Origin: Flavobacteriales bacterium UBA4474
Lineage (GTDB): Bacteria; Bacteroidota; Bacteroidia; Flavobacteriales_D; Sanyastnellaceae
Assembly: GCA_002389295.1 (NCBI GenBank)
Contig: DGOE01000001.1
Location: 1-33,649 of the forward strand
Reading direction: 5' to 3'
Length of the DNA: 33,649 nt
The position numbers and the translations under genes are program-made. Positions 1 to 7,741 of this stretch are shown here, piece after piece; positions within the stretch are counted from its first letter, which is position 1; every line of letters starts with the position of its first letter. Under the pieces are notes generated by a model. The model saw only the letters and a program-made list of their open reading frames with translations. It was not told the origin of the DNA and did no database searches.

Positions 1-4
1 GAAA

Positions 5-1573
5 TTACTGCATTGCGGCGCCATCGGCCCGGCCTCCGATGCCGATGTGCAGCTCGGTCCTGCGGCTTCGCTCCAGCGCGCCTTCTGGGCATTGTATGCC
101 CGGCGGACATTCCCGCATGGGCATTTGGTCGCCCATGCCTTCGAAGCGGATCTGATGGGCGTTGAGTCCTGCGAATTCGAGTTGGGCCGCCACATGCCTG
201 GCGCGCTCGGCGGCCAGCCTGACATTGGTGTTGGGGTTGCCGTCTGGGCTCGCGTGTCCAATGATGTGGACCACGTCGTTTGGGCGCGATTTCAACTTTC
301 TCGCCAGCGCCCGAAGTTGGGTTTGATCCACCGCGGACAAGGACATGTCGCCCAATGCGTGAAACACCACCCAATCGGGTTCATTGCGGGTGGTTTCCTT
401 GGGTGGGATGGGCGTTCTGGGCAACCGACTCAGGTCTGTTCGGGCTTCCCTCCATCCGCCCAAGGGCAAGAGGGTGAGGAAAGACAAGCTCCATTGGGAG
501 CCGGTCAATTTGAACCGCCTGACCACCCGGCCACCGGCATCACGCCACAGGGCCACAGCGCCGCCAAGTGATACTGGAGGGTCTCCGACGAGGCGGAAAT
601 CATAACGCTGGTCGGCCTTGAGCGTCTCAAGGGAAGCCCGGCCATCCGCGCCGGAGCGCAGGACGTTGACCGCTGCACCTTCCCGGCTCACCTGCCATGA
701 GAGGCCGTGCAATGCTGCCCCGTTGCTGAGGACTTCGAGCGTATGGCCAACCAAGGTCCGTTGGGGTGATTTTTCTGAGTCAATGCCTCCCAAAGGCACC
801 GTGCCGCACCACCAAGGATCCAGACCGCCAGCGCCCTTCATCCGCTCGGTAGACAACCACCCACCACCGTCGGGTCCGGGAACCAACGCCATCTCATCGG
901 CAGCGCTGTTGATTTCATCGAGCAGCAATACGGAAGCGTAGCCCCCCTTGCGTGGGATGCGGGCCATGTCATATCCCCCTTTCCAATATCCCGCATCGGG
1001 CACCAAGGTTTCCGCCCCACCCTTCATCTGGGGCCGCAACGCCACGAGCAAATCGCCCGCTCTACCGGCGTGCACATCAAACACCGCAAAGGCGCACGAG
1101 CCCGAAAAATCTGCGAGGGCAGAAATGGGCCACGGCTCGCGCCAGTGCTGGTCGTCCGGGCCCTTGCGGGCGCTCATCCAAATGCGGGTCTTTCCTTCAG
1201 TGACCGCGGTCAGTACCGCCATGTTTTCCTCAGGGTCGATGTCCAGGTGCACGATCTCACCCACATCGGCCCAGGCCTGGCGCCGGCTCGGGACGTGCCC
1301 CCAGACTTCGGGCATCTGCACCTTCCAAGGGGCCTTGCCCAATTTGGCAATGCGCGTCTCTGCCCCCTCCCAATTCTCCGGTGCCTGGCCCGGATGCACC
1401 AGCATCACAATGCGGTCCTTTTCCGCGCCGAGCACCACTTCATCCCCTGCCGTGGCCGCGCGCTTGACCCACTCCAGGTGGCCCTGCTGGGCCGGGGCAA
1501 GGGTGGCGATTCCGCACTGCAGCAAGGTCAGCGCAGCAGCGAGCAAGGGGATATGCGTGCCGGCAGACCTCAC
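5..1573 (-). CDS. OmpA-family outer-membrane/peptidoglycan-associated protein
   Basis: Predicted envelope protein of 522 residues. I start it at the GTG whose last bases form the stop of the upstream DUF3109 gene (GTGA overlap), because this places a clean signal peptide at the N-terminus (MRSAGTHIPLLAAALTLL, cleavage near AQQG at about residue 29). A longer ATG start at 1636 would bury the signal peptide behind 21 extra residues. The C-terminal 110 residues form an OmpA-like peptidoglycan-binding domain: a VVFHALGDMSLS strand, then IIGHASPDGN, then the NVRLAAERARHVAAQL helix and a terminal RRTELHI strand. The N-terminal 400 residues are not clearly assignable; they resemble the beta-propeller-like sensor regions of Bacteroidota OmpA proteins. 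Likely function is anchoring the outer membrane to the cell wall. The OmpA domain is secure, the rest is not. Confidence 0.85.
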   Translation of the reverse strand: MRSAGTHIPLLAAALTLLQCGIATLAPAQQGHLEWVKRAATAGDEVVLGAEKDRIVMLVHPGQAPENWEGAETRIAKLGKAPWKVQMPEVWGHVPSRRQAWADVGEIVHLDIDPEENMAVLTAVTEGKTRIWMSARKGPDDQHWREPWPISALADFSGSCAFAVFDVHAGRAGDLLVALRPQMKGGAETLVPDAGYWKGGYDMARIPRKGGYASVLLLDEINSAADEMALVPGPDGGGWLSTERMKGAGGLDPWWCGTVPLGGIDSEKSPQRTLVGHTLEVLSNGAALHGLSWQVSREGAAVNVLRSGADGRASLETLKADQRYDFRLVGDPPVSLGGAVALWRDAGGRVVRRFKLTGSQWSLSFLTLLPLGGWREARTDLSRLPRTPIPPKETTRNEPDWVVFHALGDMSLSAVDQTQLRALARKLKSRPNDVVHIIGHASPDGNPNTNVRLAAERARHVAAQLEFAGLNAHQIRFEGMGDQMPMRECPPGIQCPEGALERSRRTELHIGIGGRADGAAMQ

Positions 1574-2193
1574 TGGGGTGATGGGGGTGATGTGTTCTCG
1601 CCCTGTTCCTTTTGATCCTGCATGGCTTGGCGCCACTCACGTTCGACTGTGGCGGCTTCTTTGAACCACGCCGCGCCAAAGCGGCGGACCAGGGCGTCTT
1701 TGCAGAACTGCAGTACGCTTAGGTTCAACCCCGCGCCGCAGGTCAAGGCCCCATCGCAGATGGGCCATTGGTGGTAGTTCACCGCAGTCAGCTCCTTGAG
1801 TGGCGTCAGGCGGATGGGGTACAGGTGGCAACTGATGGGCTTCTTCCACTCAATTTCTCCCGCCCGATGGGCCTGCTCAAAAGCACATTTGGCTGTACCA
1901 TCGGCATCGAATGTCGCATAGACGCACTCCTTGCCGTTGACGATGGGCGTCACATGGTCGCCGTCTGCATCGACCACATGCAGTCCTTCTTTTTCAATGA
2001 CAGCCAGGCTTTCGGGCTTCAGGCGCTTGCGGATAATGGGAAACGCCTTTTCGACTTCGCCGAGTTCCTCCTCGGTGAGCGGGGCGCCGCTTTCGCCTTC
2101 CACGCAGCAGGCTCCTTTGCACGCCTTGAGGTCGCAGCAGAATTTCCTGTCAAACAACTCGGTCGAAATCAGGGTGTCGTCGATCAGGATCAC
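1570..2193 (-). CDS. DUF3109 family cysteine-rich protein
   Basis: A 207-residue protein of the DUF3109 family, function unknown, common in Bacteroidota. It shows the family signature: VILIDDTLIS at the start, then CCDLKACKGACCVEGESGAPLTEEE near residues 20-40. Further cysteines lie in KCAFEQ, SCHLYPIR and CDGALTCGAG, a pattern suggesting a metal or Fe-S site related to the YkgJ/UPF0153 zinc-cluster proteins (inference). I chose the GTG at 2193 rather than the ATG at 2241 because family members begin with (M)I.IDD and because a TAAATTCG promoter-like box ends 5 nt before it. It overlaps the following OmpA gene by 4 nt, so the two are probably co-transcribed. Confidence 0.85.
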   Translation of the reverse strand: MILIDDTLISTELFDRKFCCDLKACKGACCVEGESGAPLTEEELGEVEKAFPIIRKRLKPESLAVIEKEGLHVVDADGDHVTPIVNGKECVYATFDADGTAKCAFEQAHRAGEIEWKKPISCHLYPIRLTPLKELTAVNYHQWPICDGALTCGAGLNLSVLQFCKDALVRRFGAAWFKEAATVEREWRQAMQDQKEQGENTSPPSPQ

Positions 2194-2198
2194 GGCCA

Positions 2199-2206
2199 CG
2201 AATTTA
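2199..2206 (-). promoter_or_regulatory. -7 box TAAATTCG before the DUF3109 gene
   Basis: Matches the Bacteroidota -7 consensus TAnnTTTG with one change (T to C at the sixth T). Five bases separate it from the GTG start at 2193, implying a leaderless or nearly leaderless transcript. Confidence 0.5.
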
Positions 2207-2252
2207 ATGCCAGACCCATGCGTTCCGGGTACCCCACCCAAGCGTTGCTAAG

Positions 2253-2260
2253 TACCTTGC
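2253..2260 (+). promoter_or_regulatory. -7-like box TACCTTGC before the radical SAM gene
   Basis: A TAnnTTGC variant of the Bacteroidota -7 box lying 4 nt before the GTG at 2265. The same variant, also 4 nt from the start, precedes the dehydrogenase gene at 10102. Confidence 0.4.
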
Positions 2261-2264
2261 CGTT

Positions 2265-3383
2265 GTGACTTCTCCCATGCCTTCGGCCCCGCATCCCCAA
2301 GCCGCGCGCACCGCGCTGTCGCGGAAGTGGGCGCAGTGGCGGGACCGTCGCGCGCGGTTCGCCCCGCTCAACCCCCGGAGGACGGCCAATGCCCTGCGGC
2401 TCATGCAGTCATTTCGCCGCGCACAAAAGCCGGTCCAAGGAGAAAAAGGCGCCCGGTCGCTGGACCCGCTGCAGGCCTGGCCCATGAGCCTGAGCGTGGA
2501 GCCCACCACCGCGTGCAATTTGCGCTGTCCCGAGTGTCCGAGCGGCCTGCGGTCCTTTACCCGGCCCACCGGCATGCTCGAGCCCGACCGCTTGGCTGCG
2601 TTGCTCTCGGGGCCACAAGGATTGGCCCGAGACCTCGTCTACCTCAACCTCTACTTTCAGGGTGAGCCCTACCTGCACAAGGGCATGGACGACCTGGTGG
2701 CCATTGGCAAGCGCGAAGGCCTGTATGTGAGCACTTCGACCAACGCGCACTTCATCGATGCGCAACGCGCCGAGCGCATCGTGGAGAGCGGCATCGACCG
2801 GCTGATTATTTCCATAGACGGCGCCGACCAAGAGGCTTACGCCTCCTACCGCGTTGGCGGGAAAATCGAGAAAGTGCTGGACGCCACACGGCACGTGCTG
2901 GACGCAAAGCGAAAATTGGGCCGGCCCCATCCGCATGTGGTGTGGCAGTTCCTTGTGGTGGGCATCAATGAGCACCAACTGCCCACCATGCGCGCCATGG
3001 CCCGCCAGTGGGGGGTGGATGAATTCGTGGTCAAAACCGCCCAGTTGGACGCCCCCGAAGACGGGCACCCGCTCCTCACGGAAGACCCCCGTCTGCGCCG
3101 CTATGACCGTGACCCCTCGGGGCGCTGGGTGCTCCGCAACCCCATGCTCGACCGCTGCTGGCGCATGTGGCAAGGTGCCGTGCTGACGTGGGACGGAAAA
3201 GTGGTGCCATGCTGCTTTGACAAGGACGCCCAACACGCCATGGGGCAGGCCCAAGACGGGGCCGGTTTCCGCGAAATCTGGCAGAATCCCGCTTACCATT
3301 CATTCAGGGAATCCGTGTTCAAGCACAGGGCCGGCATCGAGATGTGCCGCAACTGCACGGAGGGCACCGAAGTCTGGGCATGA
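2265..3383 (+). CDS. Radical SAM / SPASM domain protein
   Basis: A 372-residue radical SAM enzyme. The 4Fe-4S/SAM motif CNLRCPEC sits at about residues 83-90 after the strand SLSVEPTTA. The barrel is recognisable in LVYLNLYFQGEPYLHKG, YVSTSTNAHFI and RLIISIDGADQEAYASYRVGG. The C-terminal 90 residues have SPASM-type cysteines (RCWRMWQG, VPCCFDKD, EMCRNCTEG), which bind auxiliary clusters in this family. The substrate is unknown; the family covers peptide, sugar and lipid modifications. The GTG at 2265 is preferred for its promoter-like spacing; an ATG at 2277 would shorten the protein by four residues. The stop overlaps the next gene in ATGA, so both probably act together. No precursor-peptide ORF is visible beside it. 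Confidence 0.88.
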   Translation: MTSPMPSAPHPQAARTALSRKWAQWRDRRARFAPLNPRRTANALRLMQSFRRAQKPVQGEKGARSLDPLQAWPMSLSVEPTTACNLRCPECPSGLRSFTRPTGMLEPDRLAALLSGPQGLARDLVYLNLYFQGEPYLHKGMDDLVAIGKREGLYVSTSTNAHFIDAQRAERIVESGIDRLIISIDGADQEAYASYRVGGKIEKVLDATRHVLDAKRKLGRPHPHVVWQFLVVGINEHQLPTMRAMARQWGVDEFVVKTAQLDAPEDGHPLLTEDPRLRRYDRDPSGRWVLRNPMLDRCWRMWQGAVLTWDGKVVPCCFDKDAQHAMGQAQDGAGFREIWQNPAYHSFRESVFKHRAGIEMCRNCTEGTEVWA

Positions 3384-4423
3384 TCGGATCAAAACCTCCC
3401 CGACTGCTGCGCGCCATTCTGCCCGTGGCCATCGGCCTGACGGTGGTGGCGGTCTTGTTGGTCCGCACCGTCCGGGAGAATGGTGGGTGGGATGCCGTGC
3501 AGGGGTCGGTCACTTTGCCGGGATGGCCGGCGGCTTTGGCTGCGTTGCTGGGCCTAATTATGCTGCGGGACCTCGGCTATGTGCTGCGCTTGAGGTGGCT
3601 TTCCGATGGTGACCTGACCTGGCGCCATGCCATCGAAACCACCATCCTCTGGGAATTTGCCTCGGCCATCACCCCCGGCATCGTCGGCGGAGGGGCTGTG
3701 GCCATCTGGGGGCTGCACCGACAGGGGCTCTCTGCTGGCCGCAGCACGGCGCTCGTCTTTTCGACGGCCCTGCTCGACGAGCTGCTCTACGTCTTTGCCG
3801 TGCCCATCCTGTTGGTCATCCTCGGCAGTGCCGCCGCACCGGCAGATTTTGACACCACCGTAGGCTGGGGCGTCTTTTGGATCTCTTGGGGCCTGCTGCT
3901 GGCCTTGGCTTCCATCATCGGTTTTGGCCTTTTTCTGGCGCCGCTCACCACGCACCGCATCATTCAACGTTTGGCCCGGGTCCAATGGTTGGCCCGCTGG
4001 GCATCGCCCATTTCAACCTTTGCCGACGACCTGAAGCAAAGTGCGGCAGAGATGAAGGCCCTGCCCCTCAAGATGTGGGCGGGTGCCTTTGCCGCCACTG
4101 CCGTCAGCTGGTCGGCCCGGTTCCTCTCGCTGGTGGCCGTGATGGCAATGGTGGTGGTCCCGCTTTCGGAACTGGAGCCGCTGACCATCGTCGCCAGACA
4201 GTTGATCATGTGGGTATATCTGCTGATCAGTCCCACCCCCGGATCAAGTGGGGTGGCCGAATGGCTGCTCGGGGCGTTCTTCTCGCCGTGGTTTGAACGC
4301 TCTTCCTCGCTCATCGCCCCTGCTGTCACCATGCTGATCTGGCGCATGGCCACACATTTCATCTACCTGTTGTTGGGGGTGTTGGTGATTCCCGGTTGGC
4401 TGAGGCGCACGCGTCAAGATTGA
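3380..4423 (+). CDS. Flippase-like integral membrane protein (LPG_synthase_TM family)
   Basis: A 347-residue polytopic membrane protein of the lysylphosphatidylglycerol synthase transmembrane/AglD-like superfamily. Hydrophobic helices start right after the N-terminus (LLRAILPVAIGLTVVAVLLV) and recur along the length. Family-like stretches include GGGAVAIWGLHRQGLSAGRSTALVFSTALLDE around residues 100-140 and SPTPGSSGVAEWLLGAFF near residue 290, the conserved PTPGG-type motif. There is no cytoplasmic aminoacyltransferase domain, so it is not a full MprF; members of this kind are usually inferred to translocate or bind lipids. The ATG at 3380 overlaps the radical SAM stop in ATGA, which argues for translational coupling and a shared pathway. 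Substrate not predictable. Confidence 0.82.
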   Translation: MIGSKPPRLLRAILPVAIGLTVVAVLLVRTVRENGGWDAVQGSVTLPGWPAALAALLGLIMLRDLGYVLRLRWLSDGDLTWRHAIETTILWEFASAITPGIVGGGAVAIWGLHRQGLSAGRSTALVFSTALLDELLYVFAVPILLVILGSAAAPADFDTTVGWGVFWISWGLLLALASIIGFGLFLAPLTTHRIIQRLARVQWLARWASPISTFADDLKQSAAEMKALPLKMWAGAFAATAVSWSARFLSLVAVMAMVVVPLSELEPLTIVARQLIMWVYLLISPTPGSSGVAEWLLGAFFSPWFERSSSLIAPAVTMLIWRMATHFIYLLLGVLVIPGWLRRTRQD

Positions 4424-4438
4424 TCGGATAGGAGTTCC

Positions 4439-4446
4439 GACCTTTG
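4439..4446 (+). promoter_or_regulatory. -7-like box GACCTTTG before the cystathionine synthase gene
   Basis: One mismatch (first T to G) to TAnnTTTG. It ends exactly 4 nt before the ATG at 4451. Confidence 0.35.
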
Positions 4447-4450
4447 CACC

Positions 4451-5614
4451 ATGTCAAATGAGAAGAAGAGCGCGGGATTCAGCACGCTGGCCGTGCACGC
4501 GGGCGTCGAACCAGACCCAGGAACAGGAGCCATCATGACTCCGGTCTACCTGACCTCGACATACGTTCAGGAAGGAATCGGTCAGCACAAAGGCTATGAA
4601 TACAGCCGGTCATCCAACCCCACTCGGGATGCTTTGGAAGCCGCCTTTGCCGCATTGGAAGGGGGGAAACACGGCCTGGCCTTTGCCAGCGGATTGGCGG
4701 CGGTAGATGCCGTGCTCATGACCCTGAGGCCAGGCGATGAAGTGATTGCAGGGGATGACCTCTACGGCGGAACCCGCCGACTTTTCACGACCCACTATGA
4801 GCCGCTGGGCATTCGGTTCCACTTTGTGGACACCCAGAATGCGGCCAACGTGGGTGCCGCCTTGAATGACAAGACACGGTTGGTGTGGCTGGAAACGCCG
4901 ACCAATCCCCTGATGCGCATCACAGACATCACGGCCGTGGCTGCGCTGCTGTCGGATCACCCCGCGAAACTTGCGGTGGACAACACCTTTGCCACGCCCG
5001 CATTGCAGCGCCCGCTGGAACAGGGAGCAGACATTGTCATGCACAGCGTCACCAAATACCTCGGAGGCCACTCCGACGTGGTCATGGGCGCCCTGATGAC
5101 CAAGGATACCGAGACCGATGCCGCATTGCGCACCATCCAAAACAACGTCGGAGCCATCCCCGGCCCCATGGACTGCTTTTTGGTCCTGCGCGGGATCAAG
5201 ACCCTCGGTATCCGCGTGAGGCAGCACTGTGTTAACGGCCGCGCCATCGCAGAATGGCTCCTGGCCCACCCCAAAGTGGACCAGGTCTATTGGCCGGGCA
5301 ACCCCCAATCCGTCAACCACGACGTGGCCACACGGCAGATGGTTGACTACGGGGGCATGATCAGTTTTACGCTGGTGGACGACAGCCTCGCTTATTCCCG
5401 AAAAGTGTGTGAATCGACCCAGGTTTTTGCCTTGGCCGAATCCCTCGGCGGGGTGGAGAGCCTCATCGAGCACCCCGCGCTCATGACGCACGCATCGGTT
5501 CCGGCCGATCAGCGCGCGATGCTCGGCATCAACGACAGCCTCATTCGGATCAGCTGTGGGATCGAAGACCCCGAAGACCTGATCGCTGACCTGTCTCAGG
5601 CCCTCGACGCATGA
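4451..5614 (+). CDS. metB: Cystathionine gamma-synthase / gamma-lyase (PLP enzyme)
   Basis: A 387-residue Cys/Met-metabolism PLP enzyme, full length for the family. Visible are the N-terminal STLAVHAG, YEYSRSSNPTRDALEAAFAALEGG (phosphate/PLP region), FASGLAAVDA, VWLETPTNPLMRITDI, and the PLP lysine in SVTKYLGGHSD (Lys202). Near the C-terminus are SLGGVESLIEHPALMTHAS and RISCGIEDPEDLIADL. These features fit MetB, which makes cystathionine from an activated homoserine and cysteine, but gamma-lyases (MetC/CTH-like) share nearly all of them, so the symbol is tentative. It is the first gene of a three-gene set; its stop overlaps the kmo start in ATGA. Confidence 0.88.
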   Translation: MSNEKKSAGFSTLAVHAGVEPDPGTGAIMTPVYLTSTYVQEGIGQHKGYEYSRSSNPTRDALEAAFAALEGGKHGLAFASGLAAVDAVLMTLRPGDEVIAGDDLYGGTRRLFTTHYEPLGIRFHFVDTQNAANVGAALNDKTRLVWLETPTNPLMRITDITAVAALLSDHPAKLAVDNTFATPALQRPLEQGADIVMHSVTKYLGGHSDVVMGALMTKDTETDAALRTIQNNVGAIPGPMDCFLVLRGIKTLGIRVRQHCVNGRAIAEWLLAHPKVDQVYWPGNPQSVNHDVATRQMVDYGGMISFTLVDDSLAYSRKVCESTQVFALAESLGGVESLIEHPALMTHASVPADQRAMLGINDSLIRISCGIEDPEDLIADLSQALDA

Positions 5615-7014
5615 AGACGCCGGGCGACCACTCCCTGGCCGTCGTCGGTGCCGGCCTTGTCGGCAGTTTGCTTGCCCTCATCCTCGCCAACCGGGGATAC
5701 CAGGTCACCGTCTATGAACGGCGGGCTGACCCCCGCAAAGTGGGCGATGCTTCGGGCCGCTCGATCAACCTCGCCCTCAGCGAGCGGGGCTGGCGGGCGC
5801 TGGAATTGGCCGGTGCGCTTGAGGCCGTACGCCGGATTGCCATGCCGGTCAAGGCGCGGTGCATGCACAACCAGGCGGGCGCCCTCACCTATCAACCGTA
5901 CGGGCTGCCCGGGCGCGGCCGGTTCGGCAATGACGAGTGCATTTTTTCCGTCGCCCGCGGGCCATTGAACAGGATCCTGCTGGAAGAAGCCGAGGCGACA
6001 GGGCGCGTAGCGGTCAAATTCAACCACGCCCTGCAAGACTTCACCAGCGGTGTAGACGGCGTGACGCTGGCTTTTGCCGGCGGCGAGCGCTGCACCCATG
6101 AGCGGATGTTCGGTACCGACGGGGCATTCAGCGCGGTGCGTTCCCGCATGATGCGCACGGACCGGTTCGATTTCAGCCAGTCCTACTTGGCGCACGGCTA
6201 CAAGGAAGTGGCCATGCCGCCCGCTGCTGATGGGGGCTTTGCCATTGACCCCGAGGCCCTGCACATTTGGCCACGTGGCCATTTCATGTTGATGGCCTTG
6301 CCCAACCCCGACAAGACGTTTACCTGCACCTTGTTTGCTCCCTACGAAGGCGCGGATGGCTTTGCCGACATCCCCGATGCTGGCGCTGCGCGCGGGTATT
6401 TCGAACAGCACTTCCCCGATGTGTTGGCGCACCTGCCCGACTTTGATGCCGAATGGGCGGCCAACCCGACCAGTTCGTTGGTCATGACGCGGTGTGCGCC
6501 CTGGAACCAAGGCGACCGCGTGGTGCTCCTCGGAGATGCCGCCCACGCCATCGTTCCCTTCTACGGACAGGGCATGAACAGTGGATTTGAAGATGTGCGG
6601 GTGCTGGCCGATATGCTGGATGCGTATGGTGGACAACCCGGCACGGTCGATTGGGCCGTCTTGATGGACGGTTTCAGCAGCCAACGCAAACCCAACGGTG
6701 ACGCCATCGGCGACCTGGCGCTGCGGAATTTCATCGAAATGCGCGACAGCACCGGCGACCCGCAATTTCTGCTGCGCAAGAAAATCGAGCGGCGGCTCGC
6801 CGACCGTTACCCCGACCGCTGGACGCCGCTGTACTCCATGGTGACCTTTTCTCACCTCCCCTATGGCGAAGCGCTCGCACTGGGGCACATCCAAGACGGC
6901 ATCATGGCAGAAGTGATGGCCCGGGAAGACATCGCCACTTGCTGGGACAGCGAAGAGGTGGCCGAACACGCGCTGGCTTTGGCCGAACAAAGAATGCCCA
7001 AGGCAACAGCATGA
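5611..7014 (+). CDS. kmo: Kynurenine 3-monooxygenase
   Basis: A 467-residue FAD-dependent aromatic hydroxylase that converts L-kynurenine to 3-hydroxykynurenine with NADPH and O2, a step of tryptophan degradation and of eukaryote-like NAD synthesis found in some Bacteroidota. The FAD dinucleotide motif is VVGAGLVGS at residues 11-19. Kynurenine-monooxygenase-specific stretches are DASGRSINLALSERGW, DGAFSAVRSRMMR, and the second FAD motif VVLLGDAAHAIVPFYGQGMNSGFED around residues 300-325. The start overlaps the preceding stop (ATGA) and its own stop overlaps the next gene in the same way. No other kynurenine-pathway gene lies in the window. Confidence 0.93.
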   Translation: MKTPGDHSLAVVGAGLVGSLLALILANRGYQVTVYERRADPRKVGDASGRSINLALSERGWRALELAGALEAVRRIAMPVKARCMHNQAGALTYQPYGLPGRGRFGNDECIFSVARGPLNRILLEEAEATGRVAVKFNHALQDFTSGVDGVTLAFAGGERCTHERMFGTDGAFSAVRSRMMRTDRFDFSQSYLAHGYKEVAMPPAADGGFAIDPEALHIWPRGHFMLMALPNPDKTFTCTLFAPYEGADGFADIPDAGAARGYFEQHFPDVLAHLPDFDAEWAANPTSSLVMTRCAPWNQGDRVVLLGDAAHAIVPFYGQGMNSGFEDVRVLADMLDAYGGQPGTVDWAVLMDGFSSQRKPNGDAIGDLALRNFIEMRDSTGDPQFLLRKKIERRLADRYPDRWTPLYSMVTFSHLPYGEALALGHIQDGIMAEVMAREDIATCWDSEEVAEHALALAEQRMPKATA

Positions 7015-7406
7015 AGAGATTGGAACACATTGGGATTGCGGTAGAGGACCTGGAAACGGCCGAGCGGATCTTCGGAGAGGTGCTCGGAAGCCCGTCCTAC
7101 AAGCGCGAGGAGGTTTTGGGCGAATCGGTGCTCACCTCCTTCTTCCAGGCCGGAGAATCCAAGGTGGAGTTGCTCATCCCCACTTCAGAAGAGAGCGCCA
7201 TCGCACGTCACCTCGAACGCCGGGGGCCGGGCTTGCACCACCTCGCTTTCCACGTCGATGACCTCGACGAAGAGCTCGAACGCCTGCGCGGCCTGGGATA
7301 CAGGGTCGTCTCCGGACCCAGCAAAGGGGCGGATGGCAAGAACATCGCCTTTTTGCACCCCGGCGATACGGCCAAGGTGTTGATTGAGCTGTGTGCAGAT
7401 GCCTAA
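7011..7406 (+). CDS. mce: Methylmalonyl-CoA epimerase
   Basis: A 131-residue VOC-superfamily protein, the usual size for methylmalonyl-CoA epimerase, which interconverts (R)- and (S)-methylmalonyl-CoA between propionate and succinate metabolism. The pattern LEHIGIAVEDLETAERIF gives the first metal-binding histidine (His5). KVELLIP, GPGLHHLAFHVDDLDEELERL and the terminal KVLIELC carry the remaining family residues. The ATG at 7011 overlaps the kmo stop (ATGA); a longer reading from 6939 lies inside kmo and is rejected. A cobalamin adenosyltransferase at 20075 fits a B12-dependent methylmalonyl-CoA mutase pathway in this organism. Last gene of the three-gene set. Confidence 0.92.
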   Translation: MKRLEHIGIAVEDLETAERIFGEVLGSPSYKREEVLGESVLTSFFQAGESKVELLIPTSEESAIARHLERRGPGLHHLAFHVDDLDEELERLRGLGYRVVSGPSKGADGKNIAFLHPGDTAKVLIELCADA

Positions 7407-7436
7407 ACCCGGCTGCGCAGCGCCTCAGGTTGGACC

Positions 7437-7473
7437 ATGAAAAAAGCGCCCCGGACGTTTCCAGGGCGCTTTA
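7437..7473 (-). terminator. Intrinsic terminator of small RNA copy B
   Basis: Stem AAAGCGCCC/GGGCGCTTT continues inward through a U-G pair and GGA/TCC to the tetraloop AACG, about 13 bp in all, followed on the minus strand by six or seven T residues. Read on the plus strand it has a weaker TTTACTT tail and may also stop transcription leaving mce. Confidence 0.75.
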
Positions 7474-7541
7474 CTTAACCAAATTGCTTGCCAGCCACGC
7501 TTGCCTCGTGGCACCAACGGCTGTAATGCTTGCCGTTGACA
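7437..7541 (-). ncRNA. Putative small structured RNA, copy B
   Basis: Predicted RNA of about 100 nt read leftward, not a family I recognise. It begins about 4-5 nt after a perfect TACGTTTG box and ends in a strong intrinsic terminator. Hairpin 1 (about 7515-7538) has stem CAACGGC/GCCGTTG with GCATTAC in its loop. Hairpin 2 (about 7494-7512) has stem GCCACG/CGTGGC with loop AGGCAAG. A single-stranded linker TGGCAAGCAATTTGGTTAAG leads into the terminator. It shares two perfectly conserved stretches of 47 and 30 nt with copy A about 197 bp away, while flanking sequence has drifted. There is no plausible ORF inside. It lies downstream of gdhA on the same strand, so read-through or 3' processing is an alternative origin. 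Coordinates are good to a few bases. Confidence 0.6.
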
Positions 7542-7544
7542 GGT

Positions 7545-7578
7545 CAAACGTAGAACAATGATTCAGGGCGGGGTGTAA
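7545..7578 (-). promoter_or_regulatory. Promoter of small RNA copy B
   Basis: A perfect TAnnTTTG box (TACGTTTG) occupies 7545-7552, and TTACAC occupies 7573-7578, 20 nt upstream, at the -33 position. Both elements are at identical spacing in copy A although the sequence between them has diverged. Confidence 0.6.
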
Positions 7579-7630
7579 GAGGCAAGTGCCTTCGTGGTGT
7601 AGTCGCGCGCTGACAGGACATAGGAATAAG

Positions 7631-7669
7631 CGCAAAATGAAAGCGCCCCGGACGTTTCCAGGGCGCTTT
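7631..7669 (-). terminator. Intrinsic terminator of small RNA copy A
   Basis: The same 30-nt hairpin as copy B (stem AAAGCGCCC/GGGCGCTTT, tetraloop AACG), followed on the minus strand by CATTTTG, a weaker U-tract. Confidence 0.65.
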
Positions 7670-7738
7670 TCTTAACCAAATTGCTTGCCAGCCACGCTTG
7701 CCTCGTGGCACCAACGGCAGTAATGCGTACCGTTGAGA
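7631..7738 (-). ncRNA. Putative small structured RNA, copy A
   Basis: Second copy of the small RNA. After the TACGTTTG box come TTATCT and the hairpin CAACGGT/GCCGTTG, where the C-G pair of copy B is replaced by a U-G wobble, so pairing is kept despite the base change. Hairpin 2 and the linker into the terminator are identical to copy B; one base (A for T) differs just before the terminator stem. The T-run is poorer (CATTTTG), so termination may be leakier and could allow a longer RNA reaching copy B. An 89-codon ORF on this strand (7544-7813) spans both units but reads through the terminator hairpin and is not credible as a gene. Confidence 0.6.
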
Positions 7739-7741
7739 TAA

